Assembly: GCA_002366565.1 (NCBI GenBank)
Contig: DFBJ01000005.1
Span: 1 to 54,713, forward strand
DNA length: 54,713 bases
From: Bacteriovoracaceae bacterium UBA3083
Lineage (GTDB): Bacteria; Bdellovibrionota; Bacteriovoracia; Bacteriovoracales; Bacteriovoracaceae
Direction: 5' to 3'
The position numbers and the translations under genes were made by a program. How positions within the stretch are numbered: the stretch's first letter is position 1; every line of letters begins with the position of its first letter. The notes under the pieces are model-generated. The model worked only from the letters and a program-made list of their open reading frames with translations, searched no databases and was not told the DNA's origin. Shown here piece by piece: positions 49,138 through 54,713 of the stretch.

Positions 49138-49974
49138 ATGTCTAAGAAAATGAATAAAGAAATTAAAATAGGATCAATTCTTCTTTCCTCATATTTATTG
49201 TGGGCAGTTGCTTGGCTAATTTACAGTTACTTTATAAGAGGCTCTATTACTGCTCCATACTTTCCTGTAACAGATATGACTAAAGAGTTAGTTTTTCCTG
49301 GAAGTGAAGGATTTATACTTGGAACAGACATTTACGGTCGATCAGTTGTTGAAATCTTATCTGCAGGTCTTGCATATAGCTTAGGTGTCTCTTTACTAGT
49401 TAGCCTAACTTCAGCAAGTATTGGAATAATTATCGGTTACTTGTCAGTAACTGGAAGTAATATTATTAAAATTGGAAGTGACTTAGTTATTAATCTTATA
49501 TTCATATTTCCAAGTATATTGATTGCGATTATGGTGATGTCAGTTACTGGACAATCATTCTGGGGACTTGTTTTTGCTTTAGTCATAACTGGTTGGCCAG
49601 GTTATGCAAGAATTGCTCGTGGTGAAACTATGAGGATTATAAATTTAACTTATGTAGAAAGTGCAAGAGCAGTGGGTGTTCCAGAGCTTAGATTATTTTT
49701 AAAGGTTATAGTTCCTTCGATCTTACCGCTCATGATGGTTCATATTGTTCTTGGTGTAAGTGGAGTGATTATAAGTGAAGCAGCACTCGGGTTTTTAGGC
49801 CTTGGGGGTTCTGAGTATTCATGGGGAGCGATGCTTTCTATTGCTAAAACTGTTTTATTAGAAGCACCATATATGGTGATTACGTTATCTGCTGTGATGG
49901 CAGGTTTAATTATAGGGCTTAATTTACTAGGTGATGGGCTGAGAGACTATTTAGATCCAAGAAAATCTTTTTAA
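49138..49974 (+). CDS. DppC/OppC-type ABC transporter permease
   Basis: This 278-residue protein has FILGTDIYGRSVVEILSAGL, the DppC-type EAA loop (YVESARAVGVPELRLFLKVIVPSILP) and LGFLGLGGSEYSWGAMLSIAK. It is the partner of the preceding permease and begins two bases after it. Together they form the membrane pair of a peptide-type importer, but the ATPases and binding protein must come from elsewhere. Confidence 0.85.
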   Translation: MSKKMNKEIKIGSILLSSYLLWAVAWLIYSYFIRGSITAPYFPVTDMTKELVFPGSEGFILGTDIYGRSVVEILSAGLAYSLGVSLLVSLTSASIGIIIGYLSVTGSNIIKIGSDLVINLIFIFPSILIAIMVMSVTGQSFWGLVFALVITGWPGYARIARGETMRIINLTYVESARAVGVPELRLFLKVIVPSILPLMMVHIVLGVSGVIISEAALGFLGLGGSEYSWGAMLSIAKTVLLEAPYMVITLSAVMAGLIIGLNLLGDGLRDYLDPRKSF

Positions 49975-50042
49975 TAGGATAACTTTCACCGATTCCATGC
50001 AGTAGTAAAATAATATATGATTAACCTAATAAAGGTGGAAGA

Positions 50043-51119
50043 ATGAGTAAATTGGGACAATTAATTATTACAGGTATTTCAGGAACATCACTCTTAGAAG
50101 AAGAGAGAGAGTTTTTAGAAAAAGAAAATATAGCTGGAGTAATTCTTTTTTCAAATAATTATGAATCTCCAGCTCAATTAGCCGAGCTAATAAATCAAAT
50201 ACAAACGACAAGAAAAGAGTATCCGCTATTTGTATGTGTAGATAACGAAGGTGGACGTGTCTTTAGATTTAAAACTGGATTTACAAAAGTTCCACCTATG
50301 ATGGAACTAGGAAGTTTAAATTCTCCGAAGACAGTTTTTGAATGTAGCCAAATTATGGCCAAAGAACTTAAGGCATGTGGTGTAAATTTAAACTTAGCTC
50401 CAGTATGCGATATCGTAAATAATGAGCAAAATAAGGTTATTGGAGATAGAGCATTTGGAAAGAATGCTGAAGCCGTTTCTAAGTATATTTCATCTGTGAT
50501 TCGAGGATTACAAACTAGTAATATTCTGTCGTGTGCAAAGCATTTCCCAGGTCATGGATGTACAACTAAAGATTCTCATTTCGATTTACCAATAATAAAG
50601 AAACCGCTAGATGAAATAAGAAAAGAAGAATTCTTACCATTTATTAAGGCAATAAAATCAAGAGTTGAATTTATAATGATGGCCCATGTAATTGTTGAGG
50701 AGATTAATCCAGATCTACCAACATCTCTATGTCCTGAAGCATATAGTATATTAAGAAATGAATTACGTTATACTAAGCTTATCATTTCTGATGATATGCA
50801 AATGAAAGCAATTGCTGATAGATACTCTTATGAAGAAGCCGCTGTTATGGCGATCAATGCAGGTGCAGATATTGTTGAGTATAAAGATATGGAGTTTGCC
50901 AAAAAAGCACTTGAAGGATTAAAACAAGCTCAAAAGAATCAAACTTTGAAAAATGAAACAGTTCTAGATCGCTATAATAGAGTGATGAACTGCAAAGAAA
51001 GAAACTTAAAAGAATACAATCCTGTCTATATTCCGGAAATTAGTAAAGTAGTTGGAAATAAAACTTCTGAAGAGTTTATTAATGAAGTCAAAGAAAGAAT
51101 TGAAAATTTAAATTCCTAA
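50043..51119 (+). CDS. nagZ: NagZ-type beta-N-acetylglucosaminidase (GH3)
   Basis: This 358-residue enzyme cleaves N-acetylglucosamine from muropeptides during wall recycling. It has ICVDNEGGRVFRF-like substrate strand (FVCVDNEGGRV), KHFPGHG (Lys166-Gly172), DSHFDLP and IISDDMQMKAI with the catalytic aspartate at 250 or 251. No signal peptide is present, fitting a cytoplasmic enzyme. Its place after DppBC-type permeases suggests uptake of peptide or wall fragments, as an inference. The start follows GGTGGAAG. Confidence 0.92.
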   Translation: MSKLGQLIITGISGTSLLEEEREFLEKENIAGVILFSNNYESPAQLAELINQIQTTRKEYPLFVCVDNEGGRVFRFKTGFTKVPPMMELGSLNSPKTVFECSQIMAKELKACGVNLNLAPVCDIVNNEQNKVIGDRAFGKNAEAVSKYISSVIRGLQTSNILSCAKHFPGHGCTTKDSHFDLPIIKKPLDEIRKEEFLPFIKAIKSRVEFIMMAHVIVEEINPDLPTSLCPEAYSILRNELRYTKLIISDDMQMKAIADRYSYEEAAVMAINAGADIVEYKDMEFAKKALEGLKQAQKNQTLKNETVLDRYNRVMNCKERNLKEYNPVYIPEISKVVGNKTSEEFINEVKERIENLNS

Positions 51120-51142
51120 TCTCTTTAGTCCATTATTCTTAA

Positions 51143-51173
51143 TAGGATGCTTTTTTTGCCTCTAAGCATCCTA
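51143..51173 (+). terminator. Hairpin after nagZ
   Basis: TAGGATGCTT (51143-51152) pairs with AAGCATCCTA (51164-51173). The loop holds a T-run and no strong T-tract follows, so the terminator call is moderate. Confidence 0.55.
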
Positions 51174-51202
51174 ATTACATCCTTTTGATATCCTATACTT
51201 AG

Positions 51203-52417
51203 ATGAAAAAATGGGGATATCATATCGTTTTACTTTTACTGACTTTCTTGACGCTAATTGCGCCAACAATGACGCTCGCACAAAATAACCGCTACGAAAA
51301 TTTATCTGCAAGAGAATTAGTAGCATTATTAAATGAAGAGTGTGAACGAGGACAGATGGCCAATTGCTATGAAGCTGGTCAAATGTATCTAAGTGCTGAG
51401 AGTGAAACTTCAAAGGCAAAAGGACGAAAATTAGTAACTAAGGCATGTAAAGGTGGGCATGAAAATGCTTGTGAGTTTTTAAAGGGTGGACTCTCTAGAG
51501 ATACAGGTTCTGACTTACTATTTTATTCTTCTATTGGTCTAATTGGACTTGCTGTTTATCTTGTTACAATAATGATGTTTCAAGATGAAGAGGAATTCAA
51601 GGCATCTGAAAAATTAGAAGATGGTGAAAAGAAAAATGCACCTACAGAAAACTATGGGATAGTTCTTCGCTATTCAAAACCTTTCTTTAAAAGATATGTT
51701 ACCCCCATAGTCTCGACCATGAAGTCTAAGAAGAAAATTAAAGAGAAGTATAGAAGAAAGCTAGCATCTGCTGGTCTTACAGATGTATTAACTCCTGAAG
51801 ATTTTTTCTCATTCAAAATATTTCTAATTGTTGGATTTCCAATTGTATTCTTTGGAGTAAGAGTTTTCCTAGAAGAAGATTGGCCTTTAAGTATAATTCC
51901 TATTATTGGAGCTGTAGGTTTCGTTTATCCCGATATATGGATAAAAGGAAGAATTCAAATGAGGCAAAAACAGATTATTATGGCGATGCCTTTTTGTGTA
52001 GATATGTTGGCACTCTCAGTAGAGGCAGGTCTAGACTTTGTAGCAGCGATGACAAAAGTTGTTGAAAAAGCAAAGAAAACTGCACTGTCTGAAGAGTTTG
52101 AAACAATGATAAAGGAAATAAGAATTGGTGCAAGTCGAGCTGAAGCATTAAGAAATCTCGCATGGAGAATTGATCTTATTCAAATCTCATCGTTCTGTGC
52201 AACTCTTATTGCAGCAGATTCTGTGGGGGCGTCTATCGGTCCTATCTTAAAAGCTTTATCTTTAGAGATCAGGCAGAAAAAATCATCGGAAGTTGAAAAG
52301 GCTGGAGCTACTGCAGCAACTAAAATTTTATTTCCAATGTTATTTTTAATCGTCCCAGCGGTATTTATTGTTGTTGCGGCTCCAATCATTCTAGAGCTTG
52401 TTGTAGGTAAAAAATAG
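51203..52417 (+). CDS. tadC: TadC-like type II/IV secretion F protein fused to Sel1/Hcp-like repeats
   Basis: This 404-residue protein starts with a signal-like segment (LTFLTLIAPTMTLAQ). Two repeats follow in which cysteines are spaced C-x7-C: Cys47/55 and Cys82/90 (ECERGQMANC, ACKGGHENAC). This is the disulfide pattern of Hcp/Sel1 repeats. A transmembrane segment (about 106-126) leads to the F domain with IMAMPFCVDMLALSVEAGLDFVAA and three or four more hydrophobic segments. TadC assembles Flp/Tad pili. The ATG directly follows an in-frame TAG and lacks an evident ribosome site. Confidence 0.75.
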   Translation: MKKWGYHIVLLLLTFLTLIAPTMTLAQNNRYENLSARELVALLNEECERGQMANCYEAGQMYLSAESETSKAKGRKLVTKACKGGHENACEFLKGGLSRDTGSDLLFYSSIGLIGLAVYLVTIMMFQDEEEFKASEKLEDGEKKNAPTENYGIVLRYSKPFFKRYVTPIVSTMKSKKKIKEKYRRKLASAGLTDVLTPEDFFSFKIFLIVGFPIVFFGVRVFLEEDWPLSIIPIIGAVGFVYPDIWIKGRIQMRQKQIIMAMPFCVDMLALSVEAGLDFVAAMTKVVEKAKKTALSEEFETMIKEIRIGASRAEALRNLAWRIDLIQISSFCATLIAADSVGASIGPILKALSLEIRQKKSSEVEKAGATAATKILFPMLFLIVPAVFIVVAAPIILELVVGKK

Positions 52418-52764
52418 TGGCAAATATAATAAAATTCAAAGATGAAGTCCTATGTGAAAACTTGAAGGTCGCAGATGATTTTATATCTCGACTTATTGGA
52501 CTGATGTTTAAAAAAGATATGTATGGATTTGATGGGCTACTAATAAAACAGTGTAATTCAATACATACATTTTTTATGAGATATGCAATCGATATTATTT
52601 TCTTGGATAAAGAATATAAAGTTGTGAAGGTTATTGAAGATATAAAACCATGGCGAGCAACATTAATGTATTTTAAGGCAAGTCAGGTTCTTGAATTAAA
52701 AAGTGGAACATTGAAGAGTCGAATTAAAAAAGATGATCAATTGGAAATGATATGTACAAATTAG
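52417..52764 (+). CDS. DUF192-family protein
   Basis: This 115-residue protein carries the DUF192 core HTFFMRYAIDIIFLDKEYKVV and the ending LELKSGTLKS. No signal peptide is present. The family's biochemical role is not established. It starts at GTG 52417, sharing one base with the tadC stop, and its end overlaps the next gene by 13 bases, so it is coupled within the Tad-like cluster. Confidence 0.8.
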   Translation: MANIIKFKDEVLCENLKVADDFISRLIGLMFKKDMYGFDGLLIKQCNSIHTFFMRYAIDIIFLDKEYKVVKVIEDIKPWRATLMYFKASQVLELKSGTLKSRIKKDDQLEMICTN

Positions 52765-54314
52765 TTGTTGTAGGTGGAAAACTTAGAGGACAGGAGTATG
52801 AACTTCACGATGGAGAGAATACTCTTGGTAGAAGTGAAGATTGTGATATTCATTTTCCTGTTAATGGGATTTCGAAGAGGCACATGGGTGTTACTGTCAC
52901 GAAAGATGCAGCTTATTTACAAGATCTAGGAAGCTCTAATGGAACTTTTTTAAACGGAAAAATAATTAAGCGAGCGACAATAAAAAATGGAGATAAGATA
53001 GCTTTACCAGACTCTATTTTACAAGTTGTATATGTCGCTGAGAAAAAAATTATAATAAAAAAGCGAGCACACGATGATGAGGATGATGAAGAAGTAGACT
53101 TCATGACAGAGACTCCTCCTGCTCCTGAATCCCTTCCTGCAAAAATAATTTGGGCATTTAAATATAAACTAATGCCTGTTTTTCATGGAATTAATGAAGA
53201 GTATGAGTGGAGAGTGTTATTTGGAATATTACTTACAATACTGAGTATTATAACAATTACATTAACCATCTTTCCAGTTATCCAAACGAGTAAGAGAACC
53301 CTTCTTCTCGAAACTGCAGAACGTGGGGCTCATTATGCAGAAGAGATTGCTAGAACAAACGCTCGTGCTCTTGAATCAAAAAATTTAGATCAGCTTAATA
53401 CAGCGTTTATGAATAATATTAAAGACGTTACTAGTTATGATTTATTTGAGTTAGATGGAAGAATTGTTAGACCTCTTGTTCGTATGAATAGTTATATAAC
53501 TGATACTCACTCCATCAAAGTTAAAGAGTGGGCACAAAAAACAAGAACAGAAGAGAATATATATAAAAAGAGGCTTGATGGCGGTGAAATTGGAATTGGT
53601 AAAAAAATTATGGCATTTAATCCTAAGACAGGCCAAACGGAACCTGTTGGTGTTATTGCCATTCGATTTAGCCCAAAGTCTCTAGCCGTAGAAAGTCAGG
53701 AAAGTACAAAGGCCTATCTTGAAGCGTTAATGACTTCATTCTTGGTGGCTATAGTATTCTTTTCTATTGTTTACTATTTAACAATTAAGCCGCTAGAAGA
53801 GATGAAGTATCAAATTGAAGAGGCACTAAGAGGTAAGAGAAGAAACTTAGAAAGTCGCTTTCTCTTCAGTGAGATGAATTCTTTGAGATCATCTGTAAAT
53901 TCAATTTTGCAAAGAAATAGAGAGCTTCAGAATGAAGAGGTTGATGATGAGTTTGCAGAAATGGAAAGCGATGAAGGTTACGTAAATACTCTCAAAGAGT
54001 TTATGAGAGGAGCAGGAGTTCCTGTGTTAATTCTTGACTCTGAGAAAAATGTTCAAGCTTTAACAAATGAAGCTGAAGATATTACAGGAATAAGAGAGTC
54101 TAGTTCTCAAGGGATGAATATTTCAGATGTTTCGAGAGAAAAAGGATTTGCTGGAACTATAATCGAGTTATGTGATAACTCTGCAAACAATGGTGGAACA
54201 AATCAAGAAGGGGAATATGAATTACAGGGTAATCCTTATGAAATACATATTGCTAGTCTGTTAGGAAAAGATAATTTTGCTAAGGCATATTACATAACAT
54301 TTGTGAGAGCATGA
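52752..54314 (+). CDS. FHA-domain membrane sensor with C-terminal PAS-like region
   Basis: This 520-residue protein starts with an FHA phosphothreonine-binding domain: LGRSEDCD, SKRH and SSNGTFLNG. An acidic linker (HDDEDDEEVD) leads to a hydrophobic segment near 155-178, an extracytoplasmic region of about 150 residues, a second segment near 330-350, a possible HAMP/coiled region, and a C-terminal PAS-like domain (VPVLILDSEKNVQALTNEAEDITG). No kinase or diguanylate cyclase domain is seen. It may read phosphorylation to control pilus assembly. It shares 13 bases with the DUF192 gene and four with the next. Confidence 0.72.
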   Translation: MYKLVVVGGKLRGQEYELHDGENTLGRSEDCDIHFPVNGISKRHMGVTVTKDAAYLQDLGSSNGTFLNGKIIKRATIKNGDKIALPDSILQVVYVAEKKIIIKKRAHDDEDDEEVDFMTETPPAPESLPAKIIWAFKYKLMPVFHGINEEYEWRVLFGILLTILSIITITLTIFPVIQTSKRTLLLETAERGAHYAEEIARTNARALESKNLDQLNTAFMNNIKDVTSYDLFELDGRIVRPLVRMNSYITDTHSIKVKEWAQKTRTEENIYKKRLDGGEIGIGKKIMAFNPKTGQTEPVGVIAIRFSPKSLAVESQESTKAYLEALMTSFLVAIVFFSIVYYLTIKPLEEMKYQIEEALRGKRRNLESRFLFSEMNSLRSSVNSILQRNRELQNEEVDDEFAEMESDEGYVNTLKEFMRGAGVPVLILDSEKNVQALTNEAEDITGIRESSSQGMNISDVSREKGFAGTIIELCDNSANNGGTNQEGEYELQGNPYEIHIASLLGKDNFAKAYYITFVRA

Positions 54315-54713
54315 AAAGTCAGAATGTAAGACTCACAAGAGACTTGAAAAAACCTGAAGCAGTAGGAACTCATTATAGAATTCTCTGTATGACTGGTAAG
54401 AACAAGGGGCTTGTTTATTATTTAAGAGGAAAGAGATTAGTTCTTGGAAGAACTGAGGCTGCTGATATACAGGTTCTTGATGCAAAATCCTCTCGGGAGC
54501 ATGCGGAATTAACAAGGTTTGGAGACTCATATATTGTCACAGACCTAGGTTCTCAAAATGGTATAATTGTAAATGATTTGAAGGTTAATCAACATAAACT
54601 CTCTGACTCAGATAAAATAATTATAGGTCAAACGGTTTATAAGTTTAATATTATCGTAGTAAAAAATGAGTTGTTAGACCTAGATAATAATGATGATGAA
54701 GATGATGAAGATG
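54311..54713 (+). CDS. FHA-domain protein, cut by the window end
   Basis: The frame runs from ATG 54311 (ATGA overlap with the previous stop) to the last base, 134 codons, without a stop. An FHA domain is visible: LVLGRTEAAD, SSREHAEL and DLGSQNGIIVN; the Thr normally following QNG or SNG is Ile here. An acidic run (NNDDEDDED) follows at the edge. Because it follows the Tad-like genes, an FHA-tagged pilus protein such as a TadA/CpaF relative is possible, but the rest is outside the window. Confidence 0.75.
   Translation, partial: MKSQNVRLTRDLKKPEAVGTHYRILCMTGKNKGLVYYLRGKRLVLGRTEAADIQVLDAKSSREHAELTRFGDSYIVTDLGSQNGIIVNDLKVNQHKLSDSDKIIIGQTVYKFNIIVVKNELLDLDNNDDEDDED

Noticed and set aside
51194..51199. 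TATACT as the -10 of a promoter for the TadC-like gene
   Set aside because: It lies four bases before the ATG, so transcription would begin after the start codon.
1..54713. CRISPR arrays, tRNA or rRNA genes, IS elements, prophage genes
   Set aside because: No regularly spaced direct repeats, cloverleaf candidates, transposase or phage-like reading frames were seen by eye; computational scans (tRNAscan, rRNA and IS searches) would settle this.

Overview
The window looks like a chromosomal segment of an AT-rich Gram-negative bacterium. My best guess is a predatory or marine Bdellovibrionota of the Bacteriovorax/Halobacteriovorax type. That rests on the AT-rich coding sequence, the mix of Gram-negative cell-envelope genes, the propionyl-CoA carboxylase and methylmalonyl-CoA mutase genes, and several exported hydrolases. 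It is an inference; no rRNA or other taxonomic marker beyond ribosomal proteins was compared.

Region 1 (1-14593) is the ribosomal-protein supercluster. After the 3' end of tuf come the S10, spc and alpha blocks in near-canonical order: rpsJ-rplCDWB-rpsS-rplV-rpsC-rplP-rpmC-rpsQ, rplNXE-rpsNH-rplFR-rpsE-rpmD-rplO-secY-adk, and infA-rpmJ-rpsMK-rpoA-rplQ. rpsD and map are not at their usual places. Candidate promoters lie before rpsJ and before infA, several intergenic gaps fold into RNA hairpins, and a strong terminator follows rplQ. L3 and S5 carry N-terminal extensions.

Region 2 (14609-23345) has a membrane-anchored TlpA-like thioredoxin, a sigma-54 activator of unknown signal, and a tightly packed operon. 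That operon joins a three-subunit biotin-dependent acyl-CoA (probably propionyl-CoA) carboxylase to hflK, hflC, a yciO-like gene and a 37-residue membrane peptide.

Region 3 (23482-34290) has two exported proteins of unknown function, then methylmalonyl-CoA mutase and its GTPase chaperone MeaB on the minus strand. With the carboxylase, these complete the route propionyl-CoA to methylmalonyl-CoA to succinyl-CoA, apart from an epimerase that I do not see. An unknown 175-residue protein, a two-domain M16 peptidase, a HemW-like radical SAM protein and an exported lipase-like protein follow.

Region 4 (34512-43816) has grpE-dnaK-dnaJ, then a minus-strand group of exported proteins: a matrixin-type metalloprotease, a beta-barrel-like protein and an HExxH protein with an M48-like second motif. 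Next are a small secreted protein, an LpoA-like lipoprotein and a GT2-type glycosyltransferase.

Region 5 (43817-54713) has a previously hidden 34-residue, very basic ORF, an AMP-nucleosidase-like enzyme with a histone-H1-like lysine-rich tail, mreB followed by a PilZ-like gene and a lipoprotein, two DppBC-type permeases with no binding protein or ATPase, nagZ, and the start of a Tad-pilus-like cluster. The Tad-like cluster holds TadC fused to Sel1/Hcp-like repeats, a DUF192 protein and two FHA proteins, the second cut by the window edge.

I saw no rRNA, tRNA, CRISPR array, insertion sequence or prophage. The least conventional features are the H1-tailed nucleosidase, the mreB-PilZ pairing, the Sel1-TadC fusion and two tiny genes (23232-23345 and 44070-44174).
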